A stretch of DNA of 64,000 nt from Vibrio tapetis subsp. quintayensis (GTDB lineage: Bacteria > Pseudomonadota > Gammaproteobacteria > Enterobacterales > Vibrionaceae): positions 310,001-374,000 of the forward strand of contig NZ_JAUFQV010000028.1 in assembly GCF_030409945.1 (NCBI RefSeq). Reading direction: 5' to 3'. Below, one piece after another: positions 46,817-58,116 of this stretch. Both the position numbers and the translations under genes were made by a program. Positions within the stretch are counted from its first letter, which is position 1. Every line of letters begins with the position of its first letter. The notes beneath the pieces are model-generated. The model did no database searches. It saw only the letters and a program-made list of their open reading frames with translations, and had not been told where the DNA came from.

Positions 46817-46879
46817 ATGACATCTCGTTTTTCTATCCTGCTCAGCCTCCTCCTTATCGTGGACCAATCACGCGGGTAG
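46817..46879 (+). CDS. leuL: leu operon leader peptide
   Basis: A 20-residue frame, ATG 46817 to TAG 46879, opening MTSRFSILLSLLLIVD. It has five leucine codons (CTG CTC, then CTC CTC CTT) plus two Ile and one Val in the first 15. It precedes the leu attenuator terminator and leuA. Stalling at the Leu codons when charged tRNA-Leu is scarce should allow transcription of leuABCD. It differs in sequence from E. coli leuL but has the same design. Confidence 0.85.
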   Translation: MTSRFSILLSLLLIVDQSRG

Positions 46880-46939
46880 GCAGTGGACGAAAAACACCAC
46901 ACAGTTTCAAGAAGCCCGCACTACGATGCGGGCTTTTTT
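46871..46939 (+). terminator. leu operon attenuator
   Basis: The terminator stem GCCCGCA (46914-46920) / TGCGGGC (46927-46933) with CTACGA loop is followed by six T residues. GCGGG at 46872-46876, at the end of the leader-peptide frame, can pair instead with CCCGC (46915-46919) and break the terminator. That gives the competing antiterminator expected of ribosome-mediated attenuation. Confidence 0.82.
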
Positions 46940-47010
46940 ATAACTTAAAAAGATAAAAAGTCGGTATCTGCGGAAAGTAACCGATTAACTTACAAGAAAA
47001 GGACAGCAAC

Positions 47011-48564
47011 ATGAGCGATCAAGTCATAATTTTCGATACAACATTGCGTGATGGTGAACAGGCACTATCTGCAAGTCTTACAGTAAAAGAAAAACTACAG
47101 ATCGCTTACGCACTCGAACGTCTAGGTGTTGATGTGATTGAAGCTGGATTTCCAGTGTCATCCCCTGGCGACTTTGAATCCGTTCAGACCATCGCAAAAA
47201 ACATCAAAAATAGCCGTGTTTGTGCTTTGTCGCGTGCTGTTGCGAAAGACATTGATGTGGCTGCTGAATCTTTGAAAGTGGCTGAAGCTTTCCGAATTCA
47301 CACCTTCATTTCAACCTCGACTGTACACGTGCAAGACAAACTACGCCGTAGCTATGATGATGTGGTTGAAATGGGTGTCCAAGCGGTTAAACGTGCTCGT
47401 AATTATACTGACGATGTAGAGTTTTCTTGTGAAGATGCAGGCCGTACGCCGATTGATAATCTTTGCCGCATGGTTGAAGCCGCTATCAACGCAGGCGCAA
47501 GTACCGTAAACATACCAGATACCGTTGGCTACACCATCCCTGGTGAATTTGGCAGCATCATCGAAATGCTATTCAACCGTGTTCCAAACATAGACAAAGC
47601 CATTATTTCTGTACATTGTCATGATGACTTAGGTATGTCTGTTGCCAACTCTATTGCTGCGGTTCAAGCTGGCGCAAGACAAGTTGAAGGCACCATCAAT
47701 GGTATTGGTGAGCGTGCAGGTAACTGTTCTCTAGAAGAAGTGGCCATGATCATCAAGACTCGTGAAGAATACCTTGGTGTTAATACAGGCCTAAAGCACG
47801 ATGAAATTCACCGTACTAGTAAGCTTGTCAGCCAACTTTGCAACATGCCAATTCAAGACAACAAAGCCATTGTCGGTGCTAATGCATTCAGCCACTCTTC
47901 TGGCATTCACCAAGATGGCATGCTTAAGAACAAAAACACCTATGAAATCATGACTCCTGAGTCAATAGGCCTTAAAAACAAAGCGCTGAATTTGACCAGC
48001 CGCAGTGGCCGCGCCGCAGTGAAGAGCCACATGGATTCTATGGGCTATAAAGATGAAGAATATAACCTAGATACCTTATATGCAGATTTCTTGAAGTTGG
48101 CCGATCGTAATGGTCAGGTATTTGATTACGACCTAGAAGCCTTAATGCACTTCTCTAATTTACGTGCCGAAGACGATTTCTTTAAGCTGAATTACTTAAG
48201 CGTGCAATCTGGTAGTGTTATGTCTACCACCAGTGTCAAACTGCTGTGTGGCGACGAAGAAAAATGTGAAGCCGCAGTCGGTAACGGCCCTGTTGATGCG
48301 CTATACCAGTGTATTTACCGTGTAACTGGCTATGATATCGAGCTAGATAAATTTGACCTTACCGCTAAAGGCGAAGGCGAAGATGGCTTAGGCCAAGCCG
48401 ATATCATTGCTAACTACAAAGGCCGTAAGTACCACGGTACGGGTGTTTCAACCGATATTGTAGAAGCATCAGGCGAAGCTCTATTGCACGTAATTAATAG
48501 CATTCATCGCTCGGATCAAATCGAAGAGATGAAACAAAATAAAGAAAAAATTAAAACGGTATAA
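47011..48564 (+). CDS. leuA: 2-isopropylmalate synthase
   Basis: Condenses acetyl-CoA with 2-oxoisovalerate, the committed step to leucine. The 517-residue protein has the TIM barrel with [14 protein letters not shown] at the N-terminus (Arg and Asp catalytic/metal contacts) and the [13 protein letters not shown] metal-binding His pair near residue 204. The C-terminal allosteric leucine-binding domain starts near 390. AAAAGGA precedes the ATG. First structural gene after leuL and its attenuator. Confidence 0.97.
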   Translation: MSDQVIIFDTTLRDGEQALSASLTVKEKLQIAYALERLGVDVIEAGFPVSSPGDFESVQTIAKNIKNSRVCALSRAVAKDIDVAAESLKVAEAFRIHTFISTSTVHVQDKLRRSYDDVVEMGVQAVKRARNYTDDVEFSCEDAGRTPIDNLCRMVEAAINAGASTVNIPDTVGYTIPGEFGSIIEMLFNRVPNIDKAIISVHCHDDLGMSVANSIAAVQAGARQVEGTINGIGERAGNCSLEEVAMIIKTREEYLGVNTGLKHDEIHRTSKLVSQLCNMPIQDNKAIVGANAFSHSSGIHQDGMLKNKNTYEIMTPESIGLKNKALNLTSRSGRAAVKSHMDSMGYKDEEYNLDTLYADFLKLADRNGQVFDYDLEALMHFSNLRAEDDFFKLNYLSVQSGSVMSTTSVKLLCGDEEKCEAAVGNGPVDALYQCIYRVTGYDIELDKFDLTAKGEGEDGLGQADIIANYKGRKYHGTGVSTDIVEASGEALLHVINSIHRSDQIEEMKQNKEKIKTV

Positions 48565-48590
48565 GAGCGGGCTCTTGGCTGAAGACTGAA

Positions 48591-48625
48591 GGCTCTAGGC
48601 TCTAGGCTCTAGGCTCTAGGCTCTA
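48591..48625. repeat. five tandem heptamers between leuA and leuB
   Basis: GGCTCTA is repeated five times without interruption (35 bases) in the 140-base gap between leuA and leuB, preceded by related GGCTCTTGGCTGA and followed by GGGG. Tandem 7-mers of this kind mutate in copy number by slippage. It lies inside an operon, so it will be in the leu mRNA. Confidence 0.9.
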
Positions 48626-48698
48626 GGGGTTAATCTCTAGCCTGATGCCTTAAGCGAAGCGCTCCAAACAAACACAATTTAACTTAAAAAAGGATTAA

Positions 48699-49796
<1,098 letters not shown>

Positions 49797-49894
49797 TAAA
49801 ACGGATGGCCGCAAGCTCCTAGGCGGCCTTTAATCCTAGAATTACTCTGCGTTGCGCTGATAGCTAAAATCGGTCAGCGCTCAAGGAAGAAGCA

Positions 49895-51295
49895 ATGTCG
49901 AAAACACTATACGAAAAAATTTATGACGCTCACGTTGCGGTTGCTGCGGAAGGTGAGAACCCAATTTTATACATCGACCGCCACTTAGTGCATGAAGTCA
50001 CGTCACCACAAGCCTTTGACGGCCTAAGAGAAAAAGGCCGTAAAGTTCGCCAAGTGAACAAAACGTTCGCCACAATGGATCACAACGTATCAACCACAAC
50101 CAAAGACATTAACGCCTCTGGTGAAATGGCTCGTATCCAAATGGAAACGCTGTCTAAGAACTGTGAAGAATTTGGCGTCACACTTTACGATTTAAACCAT
50201 AAATACCAAGGCATTGTTCACGTAATGGGCCCAGAACTGGGTATTACCTTACCGGGTATGACCATTGTTTGTGGTGATTCGCACACCGCGACTCACGGGG
50301 CGTTTGGTTCGCTTGCATTTGGTATCGGCACCTCTGAAGTAGAGCATGTTTTAGCAACACAAACCCTAAAACAAGCCCGCGCTAAAACGATGAAGATCGA
50401 AGTCAAAGGTAAGGTTGCGAAAGGCATTACTGCAAAAGACATAGTATTGGCTATTATAGGCAAAACGACGGCTGCAGGCGGCACAGGCTATGTGGTTGAG
50501 TTTTGTGGTGAAGCAATCACTGACCTTTCTATGGAAGGTCGAATGACGGTATGTAATATGGCCATTGAGCTGGGTGCAAAAGCGGGCCTGATCGCGCCAG
50601 ATCAAACCACCTTCGATTACATTTCTGGTCGTAAGTTCTCACCAGAAGGCGAAGACTTAGAAGCCGCAGTTAAATACTGGAGCAGCTTAGCAACCGATGC
50701 CGATGCCACATTTGACGCCGTAGTAACGCTTAACGCTGCAGACATCAAACCACAAGTAACCTGGGGCACCAACCCAGGCCAAGTAATGGCTGTAGACAGT
50801 GTCATTCCAGCACCTGCAAGCTTCTCTGATCCAGTAGAAAAAGCGTCTGCTGAAAAAGCATTGGCGTATATGGGACTTGAAGCGGGCAAAAAGCTGTCGG
50901 ATTACAGCGTTGATAAAGTCTTTGTCGGTTCTTGCACCAACTCTCGCATCGAAGACATGCGCGCAGCCGCAGAAGTCGCGAAAGGCCGTTCGGTGGCGAA
51001 ACACGTTCAAGCCCTCATTGTTCCGGGCTCAGAGCAAGTAAAAGCACAAGCAGAGCAAGAAGGGTTAGATAAAATATTCCTTGCCGCTGGTTTTGAATGG
51101 CGCCTACCGGGTTGTTCTATGTGTCTTGCGATGAATAACGACCGTTTAGGTCCACAGGAGCGCTGCGCCTCAACCAGTAACCGTAACTTCGAAGGCCGCC
51201 AAGGTCGTGATGGTCGTACTCACTTAGTAAGCCCTGCGATGGCCGCTGCCGCCGCAATTGCTGGTCACTTTGTTGATATTCGCGAATTAGATTAA
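49895..51295 (+). CDS. leuC: 3-isopropylmalate dehydratase large subunit
   Basis: With LeuD isomerises 2-isopropylmalate to 3-isopropylmalate. The 466-residue aconitase-family subunit carries the three [4Fe-4S] cysteines: one in [13 protein letters not shown] and two in [23 protein letters not shown] near residue 129 is the other family signature. It precedes leuD by 13 bases to LeuD's ATG. Confidence 0.97.
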   Translation: MSKTLYEKIYDAHVAVAAEGENPILYIDRHLVHEVTSPQAFDGLREKGRKVRQVNKTFATMDHNVSTTTKDINASGEMARIQMETLSKNCEEFGVTLYDLNHKYQGIVHVMGPELGITLPGMTIVCGDSHTATHGAFGSLAFGIGTSEVEHVLATQTLKQARAKTMKIEVKGKVAKGITAKDIVLAIIGKTTAAGGTGYVVEFCGEAITDLSMEGRMTVCNMAIELGAKAGLIAPDQTTFDYISGRKFSPEGEDLEAAVKYWSSLATDADATFDAVVTLNAADIKPQVTWGTNPGQVMAVDSVIPAPASFSDPVEKASAEKALAYMGLEAGKKLSDYSVDKVFVGSCTNSRIEDMRAAAEVAKGRSVAKHVQALIVPGSEQVKAQAEQEGLDKIFLAAGFEWRLPGCSMCLAMNNDRLGPQERCASTSNRNFEGRQGRDGRTHLVSPAMAAAAAIAGHFVDIRELD

Positions 51296-51308
51296 AAGGA
51301 ATTTGAAT

Positions 51309-51911
51309 ATGTCTGGCTTTAAACAACACACGGGTCTAGTTGTTCCTTTGGATGCCGCTAATGTCGATACGGATGCGATCATCCCTAAGCAATTTTTGCA
51401 AAAAGTAACCCGTACGGGTTTCGGGGTGCACCTTTTCCATGATTGGCGTTTTCTAGATGATGCTGGGGAACAAGAAAACCCTGAATTCGTCATGAATGCA
51501 CCTCGTTACCGTGGTGCTAGTATTCTACTGGCTCGTGAAAACTTTGGCTGTGGATCATCTCGTGAACATGCACCTTGGGCACTGGCTGATTACGGCATCC
51601 AAGTGATGATTGCGCCAAGCTTTGCTGATATTTTTTACGGCAACTCCATCAATAACCAGATGGTTCCTGTTCGCTTAACCGAACAAGAAGTCGATGAAAT
51701 ATTCCAGTATGTAGAAGCAAATGAAGGCGCACAAATCACCGTCGACCTAGAGTCAATGACAGTAACGGCTAACGATAAGACATACTCATTTGAAATAGAT
51801 GAATTTCGTCGTCACTGCTTGCTCAATGGCTTAGATCACATCGGCTTAACGCTTCAACATGAAACAAAGATCTCTACATACGAAGAGAACATTCCTGCAT
51901 TTTTGAAGTAA
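51309..51911 (+). CDS. leuD: 3-isopropylmalate dehydratase small subunit
   Basis: Start placed at ATG 51309 ([18 protein letters not shown], 200 residues) because AGGA at 51297-51300 is eight bases before it; an in-frame TTG at 51303 is too close to that site. The swivelling aconitase C-domain has [13 protein letters not shown] and [15 protein letters not shown]. Last gene of leuABCD, followed by a terminator. Confidence 0.97.
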   Translation: MSGFKQHTGLVVPLDAANVDTDAIIPKQFLQKVTRTGFGVHLFHDWRFLDDAGEQENPEFVMNAPRYRGASILLARENFGCGSSREHAPWALADYGIQVMIAPSFADIFYGNSINNQMVPVRLTEQEVDEIFQYVEANEGAQITVDLESMTVTANDKTYSFEIDEFRRHCLLNGLDHIGLTLQHETKISTYEENIPAFLK

Positions 51912-51929
51912 TCGGAACGTAAGAGTGGA

Positions 51930-51965
51930 GAGTAAAGACCAACCGTGTCTTTACTCTTTTGTCTT
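51930..51965 (+). terminator. terminator of leuABCD
   Basis: GAGTAAAGAC (51930-51939) pairs with GTCTTTACTC (51947-51956) across a 7-base loop, then TTTTGTCTT. Confidence 0.85.
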
Positions 51966-52040
51966 AACCCAGTTATAACTTTGAAAGATTTTTTTGCTCC
52001 CTTCGGTCTACTCTTCAAACACCCATGAAGGATCGCTTGA

Positions 52041-52835
52041 ATGAAACAGACACTTACACTGCTTTTCGTACTCTTCATTAGCATGCTATCACCCGTTAGC
52101 TCTGCCGCACCAAAATCAGAACTTTGGCCTTATTGGAACGTGAGCAACGAGTCAAATCAACAGTCCATTTCACATCAAAATTGGCAACAGTTCCTTGATG
52201 ACTCCCTTGTGCTTGAAGGCCAACACCATCTAGTCACGTATGCCAATGTAAGCAATGCTGATAAAAAACAGCTACAAAACTACATTGACCAATTAGCCTT
52301 AGTCGACCCTCGCCAATATTCAAAAAAAGAGCAATACGCTTATTGGGTTAACTTATACAACGCTTTGACCATTGATCTTATTTTAGATAACTACCCTATC
52401 GAGTCCATTACCAAATTAGGTGGTTTTTTCAGTTTTGGGCCTTGGGGAGATGAGTTAGTTACGGTGGCAGGAAAACGCCTGACCTTAAATGACATTGAAC
52501 ATCGAATTTTACGGCCAATATGGCAAGACCCTCGCACCCATTACGCGGTCAATTGTGCAAGCTTAGGCTGCCCTAACTTACAACAAACGGCATTCACGGC
52601 ACAAAATACCGATGCATTATTGGAGCAAGCAGCACATGAATTCATTAACAGTGATAAAGGTGTAAAACTGTCTGCTTCAAGCACTCAACTGTCTTCAATT
52701 TATGATTGGTTTCAAATCGATTTTGGCGCAGACGAAGCCGCATTACTGAAGCATATTCAACAATACAGACCCAGTATTAAAGAACTGGTAGGAAAAGTCA
52801 GCTATGACTACGACTGGAATCTGAATCAGCCATAG
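52041..52835 (+). CDS. exported DUF547 protein
   Basis: The 264-residue protein has a signal peptide (MKQTLTLLFVLFISMLSPV, cleavage near SSAA) and the DUF547 core: YWVNLYNALTIDLIL, then HYAVNCASLGCPNL with two cysteines that may form a disulfide or bind metal. The family is distantly papain/transglutaminase-like in some analyses, but the activity is not established. AAGGATCG lies before the ATG. Single gene between leuD and the convergent DUF924 gene. Confidence 0.85.
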   Translation: MKQTLTLLFVLFISMLSPVSSAAPKSELWPYWNVSNESNQQSISHQNWQQFLDDSLVLEGQHHLVTYANVSNADKKQLQNYIDQLALVDPRQYSKKEQYAYWVNLYNALTIDLILDNYPIESITKLGGFFSFGPWGDELVTVAGKRLTLNDIEHRILRPIWQDPRTHYAVNCASLGCPNLQQTAFTAQNTDALLEQAAHEFINSDKGVKLSASSTQLSSIYDWFQIDFGADEAALLKHIQQYRPSIKELVGKVSYDYDWNLNQP

Positions 52836-52852
52836 ATTGGCTAAAAAGGTAG

Positions 52853-52884
52853 ACCGCTAACGAGACGCAAGCCACGTTAGCGGT
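52853..52884. terminator. hairpin between convergent DUF547 and DUF924 genes
   Basis: ACCGCTAACG (52853-52862) pairs perfectly with CGTTAGCGGT (52875-52884) over a 12-base loop. On the minus strand TTTTT occurs six bases after the stem; the plus strand lacks a T run. Confidence 0.6.
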
Positions 52885-52889
52885 TAAGA

Positions 52890-53426
52890 CTAGAAGCTTG
52901 AACCCGGTTGAAGTAAAAACGTTTGCTCTTCCGGCGTTGATTTTCGTCCTAGAACATCATTTCGATGAGGGTAGCGACCAAACTGCTCAATGATCACTTT
53001 ATGTTTGTACTCAAACTCCAGATTGCCCTCAATGCCATTTTCTTTAAATAACTCAACGGCCCGCTGGTGAATGACCAAAGACTCACTGTGCATAAACGGC
53101 ATATATAAAAAGGTTCGTTGCTGCTGGCTGAGTTGTTTATCTAAACCTAATGATATCGCTTCTTGAGCTAAAGCAAGTGCTAAAGGATCGGAGGAAAAAG
53201 CTTGCGCAGATTCTCGGTATAGATTACGAGAGAATTGGTCAAGAACGATGATTTCGGCCAATCGTCCCTGAGCGGACAGTCGCCAATCAACCAACTCACA
53301 TTGACTCGCTTGTTTATGCAGATCCAAAAAACGCTGGGTGATCAAAGTATCTAACTCATCGCCTCCCATAAACCATTGCTTGGGTGACAACTCTTCAAAC
53401 CAAAAATCAATCACTTCCTGATACAT
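52890..53426 (-). CDS. DUF924 family protein
   Basis: Start at ATG 53426 (MYQEVIDFWFEELSPKQWFM, 178 residues) with GGGAGAG upstream; the longer frame adds 11 unconserved residues. Family motifs: WFMGGDELDTLITQRF, LDQFSRNLYR, and YMPFMHSES. An all-helical TPR-like cytoplasmic protein of unknown function, common in proteobacteria. The final residues HRNDVLGRKSTPEE are also conserved in the family. Confidence 0.88.
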   Translation of the reverse strand: MYQEVIDFWFEELSPKQWFMGGDELDTLITQRFLDLHKQASQCELVDWRLSAQGRLAEIIVLDQFSRNLYRESAQAFSSDPLALALAQEAISLGLDKQLSQQQRTFLYMPFMHSESLVIHQRAVELFKENGIEGNLEFEYKHKVIIEQFGRYPHRNDVLGRKSTPEEQTFLLQPGSSF

Positions 53427-53487
53427 ATCCACTCTCCCTAACGTAATCCACCTAGCCATCCGTTCTATATGCCTTAACGCTTATGGC

Positions 53488-54336
53488 CTATTTAAACCCT
53501 TTTTCTTTCTTAAGCAGATCGTATGCTGCCTGAATCTCTTGCGCTTTTTCTTTCGCGACTTGCATCATCTCTGGCGGTAATCCTTTAGCGACCAACTTAT
53601 CCGGATGATGCTCATTCATTAGTTTACGATAGGCTCTCTTCACTTCTTTTGATTCAGCAGATTCGGCAACACCTAACACCTTAAATGCGTCAGAAATCTG
53701 ATTGGCACTTGAAGCTTGCTTAAACGCTCCGCCATGCTGGCCTCCATCCGAACCAAAACCACCACCTTGCTGGAATCGAAATGCCGCTTCCTGCATTTGT
53801 AACCGTTGTTCTAATTGCGCAGCAGAGAAGCCAAGGCCTTGAGCGACGATGTGTAATACATCACGCTCACTAGGGTGAAGCGAACCATCCGCAAAAGCGG
53901 CAGAAATTTGAAGTTCAAGGAAAAACTGCAATAGGTCGTGGCGCCCACCAGAGGATACTCGTACTTTTTGCAGTGTTTCTTCTAGTGGGAATCCCGCTTC
54001 TTTACCATCACGAAAAGCGTCTTGCGCCGCGGCGCGTTGCTCACCATGCAAATTCATTCGTGACATCATGGTGCTAGCAAGTTGAATTTCTTCTTGTGTT
54101 ACTTGTCCTTTAGCTTTTGCAACATGCCCCATAACGGCAAATGCACTTCTAAAGAATTCGGCTTGATTCGCAGCGTTGTTCGCACGAGAAAACCCGCCAC
54201 CAGCCGAAAATCCACCTTGTTGCAGACGGCGGGCCTTATCAAATTGATGACCTAAAAATAAGCCAAACATCGCTCCTAATGGGCCCCCAAACAGTAAACC
54301 AAAAAAAGCGCCAAGAATTTTGCCAAAAATGTGCAT
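53488..54336 (-). CDS. djlA: DnaJ-like membrane-anchored co-chaperone DjlA
   Basis: The 282-residue protein has an N-terminal glycine-zipper membrane segment (ILGAFFGLLFGGPLGAMFGL), a Gly/Phe-rich stretch, a central TerB-like helical domain (about 55-180), and a C-terminal J domain with the HPD motif in EHHPDKL. It stimulates DnaK at the inner membrane; in E. coli it affects capsule control through Rcs. Divergent from lptD, as in E. coli. Confidence 0.95.
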   Translation of the reverse strand: MHIFGKILGAFFGLLFGGPLGAMFGLFLGHQFDKARRLQQGGFSAGGGFSRANNAANQAEFFRSAFAVMGHVAKAKGQVTQEEIQLASTMMSRMNLHGEQRAAAQDAFRDGKEAGFPLEETLQKVRVSSGGRHDLLQFFLELQISAAFADGSLHPSERDVLHIVAQGLGFSAAQLEQRLQMQEAAFRFQQGGGFGSDGGQHGGAFKQASSANQISDAFKVLGVAESAESKEVKRAYRKLMNEHHPDKLVAKGLPPEMMQVAKEKAQEIQAAYDLLKKEKGFK

Positions 54337-54404
54337 TATAATGTTCTCAATCTATGAATTTTTATCTCGTTATGCGGTCTTATAGTGTCGGTCGATGTAA
54401 TAAT

Positions 54405-54458
54405 CCTTTATGATAAAGGGCGTTTTTATAGGAATTCGGTCTCCGACTAATACCGAAT
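54405..54458 (+). promoter_or_regulatory. two palindromes in the djlA-lptD control region
   Basis: CCTTTAT-G-ATAAAGG (54405-54419) is followed by GCGTTTTTA, and ATTCGGT (54434-54440) pairs with ACCGAAT (54452-54458) just 30 bases before the lptD start. The first could be an operator or weak terminator, the second a leader hairpin. No clear sigma-E promoter was found. Confidence 0.4.
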
Positions 54459-54488
54459 GGATCAAGTCTTACAGGATAGTTCAACTCG

Positions 54489-56789
54489 ATGTCTCTTTCT
54501 TCCCGCACTGTATTAGCCGCTTCAATAAGTGCTGCTTTGTATGTGCCAACCGCATCATCCGAAAGTAATAACGAAACCAGTGTGCAGCAAATGCCCACTG
54601 CTGATCAATGTTTGGTTGCTGAATCTGAACAAAAAGATATCAATTCGCACCCAATTCATATCAAAGCGGACAAAGTCATCGCCGAAGCAGACAAACAAGC
54701 GACCTATAAAGGCGATGTGATCATCACGCAAGGTGCCCGAAAAATCACCGCAGACAGCATCACACACAAACCGCTAGAGCAAACAATGATAGCGGAAGGC
54801 GATGTGAACTTTCGGGATACCCAAGTTACTGCAAAAGCCGACAAAATCACCACCCAACTGGATACCGACGAAACCGTAATGGAAAACACACAATATCAAT
54901 TTTTGTGTGAATCGGGCCGTGGTGAAGCTGCAATGGTGCTAAAAAGTGGCCAGAAAGTCTATGAGATGGAAGATGGCTCGCTTACTTCTTGCCCTGAAGG
55001 TGACAACACCTGGCGCATGAAAGCAGGCTCCATTGAAGTCGATAAAAATGAAGAGACAGCTTACTTTTATCACACTCGCTTTGAAGTACTCGATGTTCCA
55101 ATTATGTATGTTCCGTACATGACCATGCCGGTTGGTAATACGCGTAAATCGGGCCTATTGTTCCCAAGTTTTGGGCTTGATACCAAAGATGGTTTCAAAG
55201 CGTCAATTCCGATTTATTGGAATTTGGCCCCTAATTATGATTTAACGACGACGATCAATTACATGGAACGTCGAGGCACCCAGTTAGATGCCAACTTTAA
55301 TTATTTGACCAACTACGGTGAAGGCAAGTTACGTGGCGAGTACATGTCATCAGATAAACGAAGTAGCAATGACGATCATCGTTGGGGATATACTTTTCAG
55401 CATGACGGAGTCATTAACGAATTTTGGAAAGTTAACATTGATTATTCCCGTGTCAGTGATGTCGATTACTTCAAAGACATCAGCTCGAACGTAGGTAACA
55501 GGGAAGATGGTCAATTATTACAATCGGGTAGTGCTGCTTATCGTACAACTAACTGGGATATGGAACTCAAAGTAAAAGATTTCCAGATCCTTGACAGTGA
55601 AGGGACACAACCCTACCAGCTATTACCTCAGCTAAAGTTCAATTACTATTTACCCAATTTTTATCAAGGGGTAAATTTTGATCTACTGAGTCACATCAGT
55701 CGCTTTGAAATTCAAGATGCAGATAAACCAAGTGCTACTCGTGTGCATGTTGAGCCAGGAATAACCATTCCATTCTCCAGACCTTGGGGAAGTGTTACGG
55801 CTGAAGGCCGTATGATGGCGACCCACTACGAACAAACGTTCGATTCATCGGTAACAGGCAACGCATTACTAGAAGATAAAGTAACGCGAGTGATCCCTGA
55901 AATTCGTTTGCATGGTGAACTCAACCTTGAGCGCCAGACTGGTAATTACCTTCAAACATTAGAACCTCAAGTTCAATACTTGTACATTCCAGAAAACAAT
56001 CAAAGCAACATCGCTTGGTATGACACGACCTTGCTGCAAACGGATTATTACGGCCTGTTTCGTAGCAGAAAGCACAGCGGTGTAGATTATATACAATCAG
56101 CGAATCAGTTTAGCTATGGTGCCACCAGTCGTTTCTACGATAATGACTTCAAAGAAAGAATGAACGTCTCTTTTGGTCAAATTTATTACATTACCCCACC
56201 ATCAACGACAGCTAACGAAGATGGCTCTAGTTACTCTGCATGGGCAGTAGAAACTGACTTTAACTTCAATGACTATTTGTATTACCACGGCGGCATACAA
56301 TACGACATTGCCACTAGCTCATTCCAGTTAGGTAATAGCACCTTAGAGTACAGAGATGGAAATAATTACCTACAAGGTACTTATCGTTACGTTTCTAAAG
56401 ACTACATTAAGCAGAATGTGGACTTCGTCGATGATAGTAAAAACACTTACACAAGGAATGGCATATCCCAAGCAGGGATATTAACCGGCTACCAAATAAA
56501 CCGTAACTGGCATACAGAGATGCAGTATTTTCACGATCTCAGTGAAAACATCATGCTAGAAGGCTTGGCCAAGCTAAGCTACACCAGTGATTGTTGGTTT
56601 GTCGGTTTCTCTTATTCTCAACAACTACGAGGTTGGACAGATGTGGGGAATTTTGACACGACGCCACCGGAATACGAAAGCAACTTCAAATTTAATATAG
56701 GTATCCGTGGGTTCGGCCAAGAGATCGGCTCTGGTGGCTCTACGGATAACGCACTTGGTTACGGCAGGCCTTTCTACCTTAATAACTAA
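54489..56789 (+). CDS. lptD: LPS-assembly protein LptD
   Basis: The 766-residue outer-membrane beta-barrel that, with LptE, inserts lipopolysaccharide into the outer leaflet. A signal peptide (SLSSRTVLAASISAALYV) is followed by the periplasmic OstA/LptA-like jellyroll (about 45-180; IKADKVIAEADKQATYKGDV) and the LptD barrel starting near VPIMYVPYMTMPVGNTRKSG. Cys residues near 41 and 140 and a late CWFVGFSYSQ fit the disulfides that gate function. First gene of lptD-surA-pdxA-rsmA. Confidence 0.96.
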   Translation: MSLSSRTVLAASISAALYVPTASSESNNETSVQQMPTADQCLVAESEQKDINSHPIHIKADKVIAEADKQATYKGDVIITQGARKITADSITHKPLEQTMIAEGDVNFRDTQVTAKADKITTQLDTDETVMENTQYQFLCESGRGEAAMVLKSGQKVYEMEDGSLTSCPEGDNTWRMKAGSIEVDKNEETAYFYHTRFEVLDVPIMYVPYMTMPVGNTRKSGLLFPSFGLDTKDGFKASIPIYWNLAPNYDLTTTINYMERRGTQLDANFNYLTNYGEGKLRGEYMSSDKRSSNDDHRWGYTFQHDGVINEFWKVNIDYSRVSDVDYFKDISSNVGNREDGQLLQSGSAAYRTTNWDMELKVKDFQILDSEGTQPYQLLPQLKFNYYLPNFYQGVNFDLLSHISRFEIQDADKPSATRVHVEPGITIPFSRPWGSVTAEGRMMATHYEQTFDSSVTGNALLEDKVTRVIPEIRLHGELNLERQTGNYLQTLEPQVQYLYIPENNQSNIAWYDTTLLQTDYYGLFRSRKHSGVDYIQSANQFSYGATSRFYDNDFKERMNVSFGQIYYITPPSTTANEDGSSYSAWAVETDFNFNDYLYYHGGIQYDIATSSFQLGNSTLEYRDGNNYLQGTYRYVSKDYIKQNVDFVDDSKNTYTRNGISQAGILTGYQINRNWHTEMQYFHDLSENIMLEGLAKLSYTSDCWFVGFSYSQQLRGWTDVGNFDTTPPEYESNFKFNIGIRGFGQEIGSGGSTDNALGYGRPFYLNN

Positions 56790-56823
56790 GCTATGAACAT
56801 CAAATGATTTTGGAATAAATTGA

Positions 56824-58116
56824 ATGAAAATGTGGAAAAAGACCCTTTTGGGCGCAGCGCTGGTTGTTGGTTCTTTGTCAGCACTGGCAGCTCCGGTATC
56901 ACTCGATAAAGTGATCGTTATTGTTAACGATGGCGTAATTTTACAAAGTGATTTAACGGGCGCTCTAAAAACGATTCGTGCCAATGCCAAAGCCAGTGGT
57001 CAAAGCTTGCCAGACGAAGAAGTGCTTCATGAGCAAGTATTAGACAAACTCATCATGGACACCATTCAAACTCAACAAGCGGATCAAATGGGTGTGCGTA
57101 TTGATGACAACCGTCTGAATAGCGCGCTAAAGGAAATCGCAAAAAATAAAGAACTCACATTAGAGCAGCTTCGCCAATCTGTTGAAGCAGAAGGTCTGAG
57201 TTATTCAGATTTTCGCGAGCAAGTAAGAAAAGAAATAGCGGCCTCTGAAGCGCGTAATGCCCAAGTTCGTCGCCGAATTAATATTTTGCCCGCTGAAGTG
57301 GAAAACTTAGCCAATATCCTTGCGCAAGAGACCAATGCAACGGTTCAATACAAGTTGAACCATATCCAACTGCGTTTCAATGACGAGCAAAGCAAACAAG
57401 AAGTGGAACAACAAGCCAAAGACCTTGTTACCAAACTAAAACAAGGCGAAGACTTTTCGACCATGGCTTATAGCTACTCAAAAGGTCCTAAAGCTCTGCA
57501 AGGTGGTGACTGGGGTTGGATGCGAAAAGAAGAAATGCCAACGATTTTTGCCGACCAAATAACCATGCAAGGCAAAGACAGTATAATTGGTCCTTTCCGC
57601 AGTGGTGTGGGTTTTCACATTCTTAAAATTGAAGACGTTAAAGGCTTAGAAACCGTCGCAGTTACCGAAGTTAACGCTAGACACATCTTGATTAAAACAT
57701 CTGTTATTTTGAGTGATGACGGCGCTAAACGACAATTAAACGAGTTGATCCGTCAGATACAAGCCGGCGAACGCACATTTGCAGAGCTTGCTGAACAATA
57801 CAGTGCTGACCCAGGTTCTGCCGCCAATAACGGCGAGTTAGGCTATCAAACTCCTGATCTTTATGTGCCAGAATTCAAACACCAGGTTGAAACATTGCCA
57901 ACGCATCAAATCAGTGAACCATTCCAAACCGTTCACGGTTGGCACATCGTTGAAGTACTGGATCGCCGCCAAGTTGATCGCACTGACTCAGCGATGAAAA
58001 ATAAGGCTTACCAGATTCTATTTAATCGCAAGTTCAACGAAGAAGTCGGCGCTTGGATGCTGGAAATCAAAGCCGGAGCTTACATAGAGCAACTTGGAGC
58101 TAATGATGGCAATTAA
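56824..58116 (+). CDS. surA: periplasmic chaperone and peptidyl-prolyl isomerase SurA
   Basis: The 430-residue protein has a signal peptide ([19 protein letters not shown]), the N-terminal chaperone domain starting [20 protein letters not shown], and two parvulin domains (about 175-275 and 285-385; NHIQLRF and ARHILIKTS mark their starts). It escorts outer-membrane proteins, including LptD, to the BAM complex. It lies 34 bases after lptD and its end overlaps pdxA by 11 bases. Confidence 0.97.
   Translation: MKMWKKTLLGAALVVGSLSALAAPVSLDKVIVIVNDGVILQSDLTGALKTIRANAKASGQSLPDEEVLHEQVLDKLIMDTIQTQQADQMGVRIDDNRLNSALKEIAKNKELTLEQLRQSVEAEGLSYSDFREQVRKEIAASEARNAQVRRRINILPAEVENLANILAQETNATVQYKLNHIQLRFNDEQSKQEVEQQAKDLVTKLKQGEDFSTMAYSYSKGPKALQGGDWGWMRKEEMPTIFADQITMQGKDSIIGPFRSGVGFHILKIEDVKGLETVAVTEVNARHILIKTSVILSDDGAKRQLNELIRQIQAGERTFAELAEQYSADPGSAANNGELGYQTPDLYVPEFKHQVETLPTHQISEPFQTVHGWHIVEVLDRRQVDRTDSAMKNKAYQILFNRKFNEEVGAWMLEIKAGAYIEQLGANDGN

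Noticed and set aside
48591-48625. Heptamer array as a CRISPR
   Set aside because: Units are seven bases with no spacers and there are no cas genes.
54489-56789. Sigma-E promoter for lptD
   Set aside because: A GGAATT element lies upstream but no matching -10 element was found at the right distance.
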